Source: Halobacteriales archaeon QH_7_65_31
GTDB taxonomy: Archaea > Halobacteriota > Halobacteria > Halobacteriales > Haloarculaceae
Direction: 5' to 3'
Length of the DNA stretch: 64,000 nt
Assembly: GCA_003021785.1 (NCBI GenBank)
Contig: PXQU01000003.1
Location: forward strand, 1-64,000
The position numbers were made by a program, and so were the translations under genes. The notes beneath the pieces are model-generated. The model was given only the letters and a program-made list of their open reading frames with translations, ran no database searches and was not told the DNA's origin. Numbering within the stretch: the stretch's first letter is position 1; each line of letters begins with the position of its first letter. Below, piece by piece: positions 19,647-28,010 of this stretch.

Positions 19647-19801
19647 CGAGAGCCGACCGACAGAGGAGGCGTCACTTCCCGCCATCCGTGGCCGGTCTCG
19701 ACGACGCGAGAGCCGACACCGACGGTCGCGAGTGCGGTTCACTGCTCCCTCTCGCCGGTCGGTTCCACTACCTTTTTGCGCGCAACACCTCAGCTACGAG
19801 C

Positions 19802-20371
19802 ATGGAGAACAACGAGCGTGTCGACCCGGAGAATCCGACAATCACCCTTCACACGACCCACGGCGATATCACGGTCGAGCTGTTCGCCGACCGCGCACCG
19901 AGGACAGTCGAGAACTTCCTCGGACTCGCTCGCCACGAGCCGGCCGCCGACGCCACGCCGGCCCCGGACACGGATACGTGGGAAGATCCCGAGTCCGGTG
20001 AGGTGCGCGGCGACTCGCTGTACGCCGGCGTCCCGTTCCACCGGGTCATCGGCGGCTTCATGATTCAGGGCGGTGACCCGACCGGAACCGGTCGCGGCGG
20101 CCCGGGCTATCAGTTCGACGATGAGTTCCACGACGAGCTGACCCACGACGGGCCCGGGCTGTTGAGCATGGCGAACTCCGGGCCGGACACGAACGGCTCG
20201 CAGTTCTTCATCACGCTCGACGCCCAGCCGCACCTCGACGGCAAACACGCGGTCTTCGGTCAGGTCATCGACGGCGCGGCAGCGGTTGAGACGCTCGGCT
20301 CGCTTCCGACCGACCGACAGGACCAGCCACAGGAGGACGCCGAGATCGAAGCCGTCACCGTCGAGGCGTAG
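19802..20371 (+). CDS. Peptidylprolyl isomerase, cyclophilin type
   Basis: A 189-residue cyclophilin. The fold signature is clear: [28 protein letters not shown] with the catalytic Arg, and [15 protein letters not shown], then [10 protein letters not shown]. It catalyses cis-trans isomerisation of Xaa-Pro bonds. The open frame starts at 19688, but the ATG at 19802 begins the family sequence, and a T-rich box (CTTTTTG near 19772) lies about 30 bp upstream. No signal peptide is seen, so it acts in the cytoplasm. Confidence 0.93.
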   Translation: MENNERVDPENPTITLHTTHGDITVELFADRAPRTVENFLGLARHEPAADATPAPDTDTWEDPESGEVRGDSLYAGVPFHRVIGGFMIQGGDPTGTGRGGPGYQFDDEFHDELTHDGPGLLSMANSGPDTNGSQFFITLDAQPHLDGKHAVFGQVIDGAAAVETLGSLPTDRQDQPQEDAEIEAVTVEA

Positions 20372-20459
20372 CCGCTGACGCCGTCCCCGTTTTGCCGCTC
20401 GCTTCCGGGTCGCCGCGCGGCTCGAAAAAGGTTATCAGACCCCGCGCCCGATCACCGGT

Positions 20460-20969
20460 ATGAAGCTCGACCTCCGGGTCATCGCGCTCCTCCTGTTGAT
20501 CCCGCTGTTGGACGCGATGCTGCTCGCCGTGCTCGCGACGCGGCTCTCCTTCGTCGCCATCGTCGCGCTCGTCGTCCTGACGGCGCTCGTCGGCATGCTG
20601 CTCGTGCGGGCCGAGGGCCGGCGAACGCTCGCGAGGCTCCAGAAGCGGATCGCCACCGGTGAGATGCCGACCGACGAACTCGTCGATGGCGGACTACTGT
20701 TGATCGCCGGTGGGATGTTTCTCACGCCCGGGCTGGTCACGGACTTCGTCGCGGTGCTGTTGACGCTGCCGCCGACCCGCTATCCGCTCCGGCTCGTCGT
20801 GAAGCGGTACGTCGTCACGCCGTATCTCGACGCTAAGACCGGTGGCTTTGCCACCGGGAACGTCTACACGGGCGGGTTCCCGAACGACGGTAGCGGGCCG
20901 AATCCGTCCGACGGCGACACCATCGATATGGACAGCGACGAGTACCGCAACGTGGACAGCAACGAGTAG
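20460..20969 (+). CDS. fxsA: FxsA family membrane protein
   Basis: A 169-residue protein with three hydrophobic segments (about 7-30, 33-52 and 75-100), the FxsA-type motif GGMFLTPGLVTDFVAVLL, and a soluble Gly/Asp-rich tail. FxsA in Escherichia coli is known for suppressing F-plasmid exclusion of phage T7; its archaeal role is unknown. The ATG at 20460 directly starts the hydrophobic N-terminus. Confidence 0.88.
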   Translation: MKLDLRVIALLLLIPLLDAMLLAVLATRLSFVAIVALVVLTALVGMLLVRAEGRRTLARLQKRIATGEMPTDELVDGGLLLIAGGMFLTPGLVTDFVAVLLTLPPTRYPLRLVVKRYVVTPYLDAKTGGFATGNVYTGGFPNDGSGPNPSDGDTIDMDSDEYRNVDSNE

Positions 20970-21026
20970 TCCACGGAAACGAAACGATTAAACAACAGAG
21001 GGCGATACGCTAAGATGCGCTGACCT

Positions 21027-21101
21027 GGGCCAATAGCTCAGCCAGGTATGAGCGCTCGGCTGATAACCGGGAGGCCCTCGGTTCAAATCCGAGTTGGCCC
21101 A
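21027..21101 (+). tRNA. tRNA-Ile (anticodon GAT)
   Basis: A 75-nt cloverleaf. The acceptor stem GGGCCAA pairs with TTGGCCC (21094-21100) and A21101 is the discriminator base. The D stem GCTC/GAGC, anticodon stem CTCGG/CCGGG with loop CTGATAA, and T stem CTCGG/CCGAG around TTCAAAT all form. The anticodon GAT reads Ile codons ATC and ATT. CCA is not encoded. It sits at the left edge of the AT-richer island, a common integration setting, but I see no duplicated 3' end downstream. Confidence 0.96.
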
Positions 21102-21474
21102 TCCCAACTGCGAACGGGCCGATTCCGTTCCGACTTCGGGCGTGGGCCTCCCCAGCCACTCTAACTCTGCCGATCACCCTTCGAGTAACTACTGTTCCGC
21201 TCCGAGTTCAGGAGGGACACGAACTGCTATCCGCGAAATCTGTCGATTTCCGTACCGAATGGGGGAGTCAGCGTGCGGCTCTGCCGAGTCGCGGGACTCG
21301 CCTGAAGCGCGACACACCGACGGGATCAGCTATCGAGCGACATCTCACAGAACCGACCGGGAGACACACCGGAGACGCTCTAGCCGGGATTTGAATATCC
21401 GGTGTACCTACAACTCCCCCGTTACGTCCAGTACGAAGGTTTATTCATAAATAGGCTGGAATTCTGACTACGTT
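21102..21474. other. Gene-poor gap between tRNA-Ile and the restriction-modification island
   Basis: About 373 bp without a convincing gene. An open frame crosses it, but it starts inside the tRNA and shows no haloarchaeal protein character. Base composition shifts towards AT from about 21385. On the minus strand, TTCAAATCCCGGC (21395-21383) resembles the 3' part of a tRNA T-arm, but the arm does not pair, so at most it is a tRNA relic. Confidence 0.5.
21434..21450 (+). promoter_or_regulatory. Promoter of the methyltransferase gene
   Basis: CGAAGG followed by TTTATTCATAA resembles the archaeal BRE plus TATA arrangement. The TATA-like element begins about 35 bp before the ATG at 21475, which predicts transcription starting a few bases from the start codon and a leaderless or nearly leaderless mRNA. 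Confidence 0.6.
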
Positions 21475-22362
21475 ATGACTAAGAAACTGCTTCCCTTCCG
21501 GTGGTACGGTGGAAAATATAGCCATCTGGATTTCATTCTGCCGCAACTCCCTGAGACCGACCAGTATATTGAGCCGTTCGGTGGCTCAGCAGCAGTTCTA
21601 ATCAATCGAGACCCATCTCCCGTAGAGACGTACAACGATTTAGACGGAGACGTTGTGACCTTCTTCAAAGTTCTACGAGAGAACCGTGACGAGCTATTAG
21701 AAAAGATTGCGCTGACACCGTTCTCTCGCGAGGAGCTCGCTACAGCAGTCGAAAAGAAAAACGACGACTCGCTGAGTGAGATCGAACAAGCACGACTGTT
21801 CTTTGTCCGTGCAGGGCAAACTCGATCTGGCTTAGCACAAGAGGCAACTCCGGGACGCTGGGCGTACTGTAAGGGGACCAGCCGACGAAACATGTCTGGT
21901 GCAGTCTCTCGCTGGCACGGGCGGCTCGAACAGCTATACAATGTTGCAGACCGCCTTCGGCGCGTCCAGATCGAGAACAAGCCAGCAACTGAGGTCGTAG
22001 ACCGACATGACGACGAAGATGCTCTCTTCTACTGTGACCCACCGTACGTTCACGACTCCAGAGGAGATACCAACTCATACGGGTTCGAGATGAGAGATGA
22101 GGAACACCGTGAGCTCGCAGAGGTCCTCTGTGATGCGGAAGGGAAAGTAGCGATCTCCGGCTACCAATCCGAACTGTATGAAGAACTGTACGAAGACCAC
22201 GGCTGGACTCGAATCGATGCTGAAGAGAAAACGATGCACACCACGAAAGATACCAGACAAGAATCGCTGTGGGTGAACTACGAACCCCCAAACCGGGATA
22301 TTGAGATTGGCGCGAACGTCGATAGCGACCAACGAACCCTCGGCGAATCCGTCAACAACTAA
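21475..22362 (+). CDS. DNA adenine methyltransferase (Dam/D12 class)
   Basis: A 295-residue N6-adenine methyltransferase of the alpha class. The SAM-binding motif appears at the start as PFRWYGGKYS (residues 7-16), the next conserved block is YIEPFGGSAAVL, and the catalytic DPPY is at 188-191 in YCDPPYVHDS. Together with the restriction endonuclease 86 bp downstream it makes a predicted type II restriction-modification pair. The gene is visibly AT-richer than its neighbours, with less GC-biased third positions, which suggests horizontal transfer. The target sequence cannot be read from the protein. Confidence 0.93.
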   Translation: MTKKLLPFRWYGGKYSHLDFILPQLPETDQYIEPFGGSAAVLINRDPSPVETYNDLDGDVVTFFKVLRENRDELLEKIALTPFSREELATAVEKKNDDSLSEIEQARLFFVRAGQTRSGLAQEATPGRWAYCKGTSRRNMSGAVSRWHGRLEQLYNVADRLRRVQIENKPATEVVDRHDDEDALFYCDPPYVHDSRGDTNSYGFEMRDEEHRELAEVLCDAEGKVAISGYQSELYEELYEDHGWTRIDAEEKTMHTTKDTRQESLWVNYEPPNRDIEIGANVDSDQRTLGESVNN

Positions 22363-22382
22363 CCGAATACATCCGCTAATTC

Positions 22383-22390
22383 GATATATC
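22383..22390. repeat. GATATATC site upstream of the endonuclease gene
   Basis: This perfect 8-bp palindrome lies in the 86-bp gap between the methyltransferase and endonuclease genes. The same octamer recurs twice at the 3' end of the endonuclease gene, ahead of the winged-helix gene. Such a short AT-rich word could recur by chance in this DNA, so a role as a binding site is inference. Confidence 0.35.
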
Positions 22391-22448
22391 TCGCTTCTCG
22401 CTAGATGATCTACCTACCCCACCACAGTACCAACTATCGGTACTCTAA

Positions 22449-23543
22449 ATGGCAGTCTCAGTGGACAACGAAGCTGCAGATGAGCTTCTGAACGCCGAGT
22501 GGAACCGTATCTTACAGAGCGAGGAAGACATATTCATTGACGACCAGCAGATTCGGGAGCAACTTCGAGGTGTTCTAAATTCGTCTCAACTGACGTACAA
22601 GTATATTCTCGTCACTAACGTCTTGGCGAAAGCAACAAATCCAGACATCAACTACCGTGCGATGCAGGCGCAGTGGGAAGACGATGGAGCGTACAACGCG
22701 CGGTCGCTCGGACATGACGTTTTGGTTGAGTGGGAGAAGGCGAACGGAGAGCGACTGGGCGGCTCAAACGAGCCGTTCCTGAACAATCCCGCTCGCAATC
22801 CATCGTTCTCTATGGACAACTCCTACCGTTCAAACGATGCCCATCGTCGACTCTACAAGCTTCTGACTCGACTTGAACAGAAGGTCAACGCGGGCGATAT
22901 CGACTCCGTCGATGTGCTTCGACAGACGCTGTTTGAAATATCACAACTACCAAGCCAGACCATCGACTTTATTGGAGTCTCTTCAGCCCCTTACGATACT
23001 GTCGACTCTGTGGTTAGTGATTACTTGGAAACCTCTGGAGGTGGTGAACGATTAGCCGCGGTCACCGCTGGTGCTATGCGGGCGTATTATGAGCACGCTG
23101 GAGACGGTAATGTTACCGTTGAGGCTGAACACGCAAACGTCCCAGATGAGTTCTCTGAGGCTGCCGGAGATGTGGAGGTAACACGCGAGGGAGAGCTCAT
23201 TGAGGCGATTGAGGTGAAGGACAAGCCTAGCGAACGAAGCGATATCCAACACGCTATCACGAAAGGTCGGGCAAACAAACTCGATCAGTACCTGTACCTC
23301 GTCGGTAACGGCTGGCAGAGTGAGACAGAGTATGAAAATGCACTGGCAGATATGGAGGCTGCTGATATCGAGATCATTCTCCTCTATCCAGACGAGATTC
23401 TTTCGCTGCTCAAGTTTATCGGCGACGACGGTCGACGCATATTGGTGAAGGAGGTAGCAGATGTGCTTGACGAGATGCGTGCGGAGGCTGAAAATAAAGA
23501 CGACTGGGACGAGGCTACGAACCGACTTGATATATCTAAATAA
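22449..23543 (+). CDS. Restriction endonuclease, SacI family
   Basis: A 364-residue protein that I assign to the SacI family from the order of blocks NARSLGHDVLVEWEK, LGGSNEPFLNNPARNPSF and the C-terminal nuclease core. That core has Asp 241 in AGDVEV and EVK at 255-257 in EAIEVKDK, a PD-(D/E)xK active site, followed by a helical HAITKGRANKLDQYL. SacI itself cuts GAGCTC; whether this enzyme shares that site is unknown. It follows the methyltransferase gene on the same strand in the AT-richer island. ATG 22449 is a clear start. Confidence 0.82.
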   Translation: MAVSVDNEAADELLNAEWNRILQSEEDIFIDDQQIREQLRGVLNSSQLTYKYILVTNVLAKATNPDINYRAMQAQWEDDGAYNARSLGHDVLVEWEKANGERLGGSNEPFLNNPARNPSFSMDNSYRSNDAHRRLYKLLTRLEQKVNAGDIDSVDVLRQTLFEISQLPSQTIDFIGVSSAPYDTVDSVVSDYLETSGGGERLAAVTAGAMRAYYEHAGDGNVTVEAEHANVPDEFSEAAGDVEVTREGELIEAIEVKDKPSERSDIQHAITKGRANKLDQYLYLVGNGWQSETEYENALADMEAADIEIILLYPDEILSLLKFIGDDGRRILVKEVADVLDEMRAEAENKDDWDEATNRLDISK

Positions 23544-23570
23544 CGGATATATCTACTTATCAGATATAAC
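23529..23570. repeat. Two GATATATCTA direct repeats before the winged-helix gene
   Basis: GATATATCTA occurs at 23529-23538, overlapping the last endonuclease codons, and again at 23546-23555, 17 bp apart. A partial CAGATATAA follows at 23562. They lie just before the small winged-helix gene. Spaced identical palindromic cores are what an operator for a dimeric wHTH protein would look like, and they may also serve as TATA elements. Confidence 0.45.
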
Positions 23571-23602
23571 CGTGATTGTGGTGCATCGTCAACACAGATA
23601 CA

Positions 23603-23839
23603 GTGTCCCTAATCGCCGATATCCAACTGCAGATTCTCCAATCCCTCCGCGAGAGTCCCAGCCACGGTTACGAACTTCATAAAGAAGTGGGTGCTGCGAC
23701 CTCCACAGTCTACAGTCATCTTGATGAGCTCGCCGAAGCTGGCATGATAGAGCAGAATACGATTGACGAGGACTCCCGAGGAAAAATCGAGTACAGAATT
23801 ACAGGAGATGGTGAGAAGTTGCTGGAATTGTTAGCATGA
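23603..23839 (+). CDS. Small winged-helix regulator (PadR/ArsR-like)
   Basis: A 78-residue protein that is essentially one winged-helix domain: helices in LQILQSLRESPSHGYELHKE, recognition helix TSTVYSHLDELAEAGMI, and a wing with EYRITGDGEKLLELL. No effector domain is present. I chose GTG 23603; a TTG at 23576 would add nine residues. Downstream of the restriction-modification genes and sharing their composition, it may control their expression, as C proteins do in some type II systems. That role is inference. Confidence 0.75.
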   Translation: MSLIADIQLQILQSLRESPSHGYELHKEVGAATSTVYSHLDELAEAGMIEQNTIDEDSRGKIEYRITGDGEKLLELLA

Positions 23840-23953
23840 CTGGATCATTCCAGCGCCCGTTGATACGCATTCTATGTTTCTTATCTGGCACGCTGAACGG
23901 ACGAACGGACCCCGGCATCTCTGAAAACGTACTCGGAGGCGACAAACGACCTT

Positions 23954-24487
23954 CTACCCCTCTCCGACGACCGCCGAGACGGCGCTTGCGATCTCGGTCG
24001 CGTCGAGCGGGAGCCGGAGCGTCGTCTCCCCGCCCGTCGAGATGATCTCCACGAGGATACAGCTCTCTCGCGTGGTGAACGCGTCGTAGGCGATATACGC
24101 GCCCGACGGGACGAGCAGGAGGCCACCGAGCGCGATGATGAGCGCGAGTTCACTTTCGGTCGGCGTGCCGAGGAAGCTCTGGAGGAGACTCGCGTAGCCG
24201 AACAGCGCGCCGATCCCGGTGAACAGCGACCCGAGTGCGATCTTCCCCCACTCGGGGGCCGTCGCCGGATAGGTGCGGACGCGTGCACCGAGTATCTGCG
24301 GGCCGGTCAGCATGACCGACTCCATGTCCGTCGTGTCCGTTCCCTCGATCTCGTGCTCGCGCGAGCGGAGGATGCGTCGGTCGGTGACGACGGTGACGGT
24401 CTCGTCGTCCGTGTGCACCGTGCGCGGCTCTTCTCCCAAGGCGAGATGTGGTTCGACGATCTCCCGAACCGACTGTTCACTCGCCAT
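23954..24487 (-). CDS. Conserved haloarchaeal membrane protein of unknown function
   Basis: A 177-residue protein. The first ~60 residues are soluble, with a beta-rich stretch around TVHTDDETVTVVTDRRILR that recalls PH-like domains of small membrane proteins. Two hydrophobic segments (about 84-108 and 115-135) follow, and then a soluble tail with TTLRLPLDATEIASAVSAV. The pattern, a PH-like head, a membrane hairpin and a second beta segment, suggests a membrane-associated protein. I do not recognise a specific function. Composition returns to the GC-rich host type here, so it lies outside the island. Confidence 0.7.
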   Translation of the reverse strand: MASEQSVREIVEPHLALGEEPRTVHTDDETVTVVTDRRILRSREHEIEGTDTTDMESVMLTGPQILGARVRTYPATAPEWGKIALGSLFTGIGALFGYASLLQSFLGTPTESELALIIALGGLLLVPSGAYIAYDAFTTRESCILVEIISTGGETTLRLPLDATEIASAVSAVVGEG

Positions 24488-24617
24488 TACCGGGAGTCAG
24501 ACGCGCCGCCGGAATAAATCGCCGGGTGTCACTGCGTGTCGTGAAAAGCGATCGGCGGTCTCGTTTCGTCCCGTGTCGGACCGGCGGATTCAGGTGGCCA
24601 CATCCGTTAGCAGGCGT

Positions 24618-24824
24618 ATGGCCGCCGACACAGACCGTCCCGACTGGCTCCCGCTCGCTGGCCTGTTCGCCGCAGCGATCGCAATCGCCGGGATTGGAAC
24701 GTACGTCTTCTCACAGGTCGGACTCGAACGGGTTGGGACCCTCATCTGGGTGCTCGGCTACGGTGGCGTCATCGCGACCGGGTGGGCGCTGTGGTTCCGA
24801 GGCCAGACGTTCGAGCCGCAGTAG
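24618..24824 (+). CDS. Small two-helix membrane protein, unknown function
   Basis: A 68-residue protein with two predicted membrane helices, LAGLFAAAIAIAGIGTYVFS and LIWVLGYGGVIATGWALWF, joined by a short loop. The larger overlapping frame has no protein character, whereas ATG 24618 gives a compact, haloarchaeal-like product with a short acidic start. Nothing in the sequence gives a function. It is divergent from the upstream membrane protein gene. Confidence 0.65.
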   Translation: MAADTDRPDWLPLAGLFAAAIAIAGIGTYVFSQVGLERVGTLIWVLGYGGVIATGWALWFRGQTFEPQ

Positions 24825-24864
24825 CCGAACGCTCTTCTCGCTGTGTCTCTTCGGCTCGCGTGTG

Positions 24865-25281
24865 GTGTCTGATACCCCGACCGTCATCGATCGCGTCGTC
24901 GTCCACACCGACGACATCCTCACCGCGCTGGAGGCGAACGTCCGTCGTGATGCCGGTGCGGTGTTGCGTGTCACGCCGCCCTTCTCGGGTCGTATCCGCG
25001 CGCGACTCCATCTCGACGGGCAGGAAGCGACGTACGACGAGCCACGGCCGATCCATATCGCTCCCACGCGGCTCGTCGGCTCGACGCCGGCGTTTCCGAC
25101 GCCGGACGAGACCGACGACAGGCTTCGCGAGCGCGACGACTACTCGCTCGACCGTCATCACGCGGAACACACCGATGCCGTCGACGAGTGGCGACGAGCG
25201 GTCGCGACGAGTATCGCCGACTCCGTCGCGCTCGATACGTCCGCGGGGGTCCACGAGGTCACCGTCGTCACCCTCGGCTAA
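24865..25281 (+). CDS. Conserved haloarchaeal protein, unknown function
   Basis: A 138-residue acidic soluble protein starting at GTG 24865 (VSDTPTVIDRV). The central part, VLRVTPPFSGRIRARLHL, is followed by YDEPRPIHIAPTRLV and a helical C-terminal half with RHHAEHTDAVDEWRRAV. The composition is typical haloarchaeal coding. No catalytic motif is evident and I do not recognise the family. It lies between the small membrane protein and an aldo/keto reductase on the same strand, which is only weak evidence for a shared transcript. Confidence 0.65.
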   Translation: MSDTPTVIDRVVVHTDDILTALEANVRRDAGAVLRVTPPFSGRIRARLHLDGQEATYDEPRPIHIAPTRLVGSTPAFPTPDETDDRLRERDDYSLDRHHAEHTDAVDEWRRAVATSIADSVALDTSAGVHEVTVVTLG

Positions 25282-25317
25282 CAGAACGTTGAGGTGAGCG
25301 CCGCCCAGAGAGTCGGT

Positions 25318-26295
25318 GTGGAGTACACCCAACTCGGCAACACGGGAACGGCAGTGACGGAGATCTCCTTCGGAACGTGGCGGTTCGGCCGCGAGACCGA
25401 CGACGGCTACGAGGTTGACAAACAGCAGGCACACACGCTACTGGACGCGTATGCTGACGCCGGCGGCAACTTCATCGACACGGCAGATGTGTACGGCGGT
25501 GGACTGAGCGAGGAGTGGATCGGCGACTGGCTCGCCGACCGCGACCGCGAGCAGTTCGTCATCGCCTCGAAGGTGTACTGGCCGACCCGCGAGGACGACC
25601 CGAACGGTCGCGGGCTCTCGCGGAAACACATCCGCCGACAGATCGACCAGATTCTCGACCGGCTCAACACGGAGTATCTCGACGTGCTGTATATCCACCG
25701 CTGGGACGACGACACCCCCGCCAACGAGCTGATGCGAACGCTCGACGGTCTCGTGCGCGCCGGGACGGTGAACCACCTCGGGACCTCGACGATGGAGCCG
25801 AACGCTTGGCGTATCGCGCAGGCGAACGAAATCGCGCTGCGTGAGGGGTACGAGCCGTTCACGGTCGCCCAGCCGCGCTACAGTCTCGTGACGAAGGAGG
25901 TCGAGTACGACTACACCGACGCGCTCGCCGAGTACGACGTCGGGATGTGTCCGTGGTCGCCACTCGGGGGCGGCTTCCTCTCCGGGAAGTACACGCGAGA
26001 CGAGATCCCCGAGGGGACACGCGGCGCCGAGAGCGACCGCTTCGAGGACCGGTATCTGACGGAGGCGAACTTCGACGTGTTGGACGAGGTGCGGGCCATC
26101 GCCGACGAGGAGGACGCCACCCCGGTACAGGTGGCCATCGCGTGGCTGCTTGAACAGCCGACGATGACCGCACCAATCGTCGGTGCTCGGACCGTCGATC
26201 AGCTGGAGGAGAATCTCGCCGCGACCGAGATCGACCTCGCAGACGAGCAGGTCGCCCGGCTGAGCGAGGCGAAAGACGCGCCGTCGCTCGTCTGA
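25318..26295 (+). CDS. Aldo/keto reductase
   Basis: A 325-residue NAD(P)H-dependent oxidoreductase of the aldo/keto reductase superfamily, TIM-barrel fold. The catalytic region shows FIDTADVYGGGLSEEWIG with the Asp and Tyr, then the Lys in VIASKVYWP, and the His in LDVLYIHRWDD. The C-terminal cofactor part has PIVGARTVDQLEENLAA. The GTG at 25318 (VEYTQLGNTG) fits the family N-terminus; an earlier GTG at 25294 would add eight residues. The substrate cannot be inferred. Confidence 0.9.
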   Translation: MEYTQLGNTGTAVTEISFGTWRFGRETDDGYEVDKQQAHTLLDAYADAGGNFIDTADVYGGGLSEEWIGDWLADRDREQFVIASKVYWPTREDDPNGRGLSRKHIRRQIDQILDRLNTEYLDVLYIHRWDDDTPANELMRTLDGLVRAGTVNHLGTSTMEPNAWRIAQANEIALREGYEPFTVAQPRYSLVTKEVEYDYTDALAEYDVGMCPWSPLGGGFLSGKYTRDEIPEGTRGAESDRFEDRYLTEANFDVLDEVRAIADEEDATPVQVAIAWLLEQPTMTAPIVGARTVDQLEENLAATEIDLADEQVARLSEAKDAPSLV

Positions 26296-26346
26296 TCTGC
26301 CCCCGCAACCGGAGACGCGACACTCGTGGCCGGCAGTACACGACGG

Positions 26347-27276
26347 TTACCGGAGCGTGGCCGCGACCGCCCGCCGTTTTATCAGGAGGAACCCCGCGAG
26401 GATGACGGTGAAGCCGAGCACCGCCTGCGCGTCGATGACCTCACGCAGGAAGAGGAAGCCGACGAGCGCGGTCACGACCGGCGCGGCATATGAGACGAGA
26501 TTGATCTCGATCGGCCCCAGCCGTGCCAGAAGATCGAAGTAGATGAGGAAGCCGACCGCGCTGGCGACGAGCGCGAGAAAGAGGAGCGCCCCGATCGCAC
26601 GGGGCGTGACGGTCACGTCGGCGGGCGACTCACCGACAGCGAGGCTCCCGACGTGGAGCAGGACCGCACCGATGACCATCGCCCACGCTTCGAGCGAGGC
26701 GTCCGGGAGCGCGACGTCGAGCCGGCGGTTGATCACGGAGCCGGCGGCGAACGCGAGGATCGCGAAGAAGACCGCGACGAGTCCCGGCGCGACCGTGAGA
26801 CGCCGGGGGTCCTCGACGGCGAGTGTCGCGACGCCGACGAAGCCGAGCAGGAGTCCGACCACGCCGAGCGGGGTGAGCCGTTCACTCGGCAGGAGCAGCC
26901 GCGAGAAGCCGGCCGTCAGCACCGGGGATAACGAGACGACGATAGCGGCGGCGGCACTCGTGACGGCGGGATCGGTCTCTCCGACGAACAGCAGGGCGTG
27001 ATACAGCGTAATGATGAGAACCGCCGTCGAGAGCACGCTCGCCCACTCGCGGCGACCTTCGGGGCGGAGTCGGTCGGTCGCGACGGCGGCGTAGCCGATC
27101 ATCACGACGCCGGCGATATCGAATCGGAGCGCGGCAAAGAGGACAGGCGTCTGGAAGAACCCCGCCGGCTCGGCGGGCGTCCCGAGACCGGCCTTGATCG
27201 CGACGAACGCCGACCCCCAGACGGTCGCCAACGTCGCGAACAGGACGAGATTGCGATGTCGCACGGCCACACTCAC
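26347..27276 (-). CDS. EamA/DMT family transporter
   Basis: A 309-residue integral membrane protein with ten hydrophobic segments arranged as two EamA repeats. Typical blocks are ATVWGSAFVAIKAGL near the start, and the second-repeat motif YFDLLARLGPIEINLVSYAA before a final VVTALVGFLFLREVI. DMT-superfamily members export metabolites or drugs; the substrate here is unknown. It starts with GTG 27276. No coupled gene indicates a role. Confidence 0.88.
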   Translation of the reverse strand: MSVAVRHRNLVLFATLATVWGSAFVAIKAGLGTPAEPAGFFQTPVLFAALRFDIAGVVMIGYAAVATDRLRPEGRREWASVLSTAVLIITLYHALLFVGETDPAVTSAAAAIVVSLSPVLTAGFSRLLLPSERLTPLGVVGLLLGFVGVATLAVEDPRRLTVAPGLVAVFFAILAFAAGSVINRRLDVALPDASLEAWAMVIGAVLLHVGSLAVGESPADVTVTPRAIGALLFLALVASAVGFLIYFDLLARLGPIEINLVSYAAPVVTALVGFLFLREVIDAQAVLGFTVILAGFLLIKRRAVAATLR

Positions 27277-27341
27277 CGTGGTTTGCGCCTGAACCTTTCG
27301 GAACCGACATCTGTGCTATATCATCTCACGAATGCCGTAGG

Positions 27342-27347
27342 TTTAAC
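27342..27347 (+). promoter_or_regulatory. TATA-like box for the RNase HI gene
   Basis: TTTAAC lies 25 bp before the ATG at 27372, the spacing expected for a leaderless haloarchaeal transcript. Confidence 0.45.
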
Positions 27348-27371
27348 AGCACAGCCGCACTATCCACCGAT

Positions 27372-28010
27372 ATGGCCGCATACGGTCGGCCCGAACTCAG
27401 ATCGCTGTTCGACGACAGCCCCACGCCGCATATCGCACACCCCCCGCGCACCCACCGCCGGGACTTCTACGTCGCCACCGACGGCTCCTATCGCGACTCC
27501 GGAGCCGGCGGCTTGGGCGTGCTCATCGAGACGGGCGACGGCGAGACGGTCGCGCGGCTGGCTGTCACCGACGCGCCGCCGGACAACAACGTCGCGGAGT
27601 ATCGCGCGCTCCACCTCGGTCTGGACGTGCTCGCGGCACGCGCGCCGAACTCCGCACGTATCGGGGTCGTCGTCGACCACGACAGGCTCGCGGCGAACGT
27701 GAACCGGGCGATGCTCGCGCTCGCGAGGCCCGACGCCGAGCCGCCGCATCCGGTCGAGCGACCGACCGCGACGACGAACCACTGGCGCGGGATCCTCGCC
27801 CGCATCGGCAGCTTCGATGCGCTCCGGGCGGCGCGGCTCGACTCCCGAGAGAACCCGGCCCACCCGCTCGCGAACGATCCCGTCGGCTACGCCCACGTCA
27901 ATCAGGAGCCCGATCGGTGTGTCCTCCCCTCGACGCTGGACTCGGCAGCGACACGGACGACCGGTGAACAGATCCCTCCGCCCTCGCGCGCTGACCGCCA
28001 CGCTGACTAA
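27372..28010 (+). CDS. RNase HI family protein
   Basis: A 212-residue protein with an RNase H fold from about residue 30. The metal-binding residues are Asp 37 in VATDGSYRD, Glu 76 in NNVAEYRAL and an Asp at 102 or 104 in VVVDHDRL. RNase HI hydrolyses the RNA strand of RNA-DNA hybrids. The C-terminal 80 residues are haloarchaeal-specific and of unknown role. Its stop codon overlaps that of pth2 on the opposite strand by four bases, so the two genes converge. Confidence 0.85.
   Translation: MAAYGRPELRSLFDDSPTPHIAHPPRTHRRDFYVATDGSYRDSGAGGLGVLIETGDGETVARLAVTDAPPDNNVAEYRALHLGLDVLAARAPNSARIGVVVDHDRLAANVNRAMLALARPDAEPPHPVERPTATTNHWRGILARIGSFDALRAARLDSRENPAHPLANDPVGYAHVNQEPDRCVLPSTLDSAATRTTGEQIPPPSRADRHAD

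Noticed and set aside
21094-21450. 118-codon frame starting inside the tRNA-Ile gene
   Set aside because: It begins in the tRNA, is Ser/Arg-rich, and lacks haloarchaeal acidic bias and any recognisable fold.
23840-23953. A second attachment site (copy of the tRNA-Ile 3' end) at the right edge of the island
   Set aside because: I compared the tRNA 3' sequence by eye with this stretch and found no convincing match.
23836-24045. 69-codon frame overlapping the winged-helix stop as ATGA
   Set aside because: The coupling looks tempting, but its second half runs antisense through the next gene and turns into Arg/Ser-rich shadow sequence.
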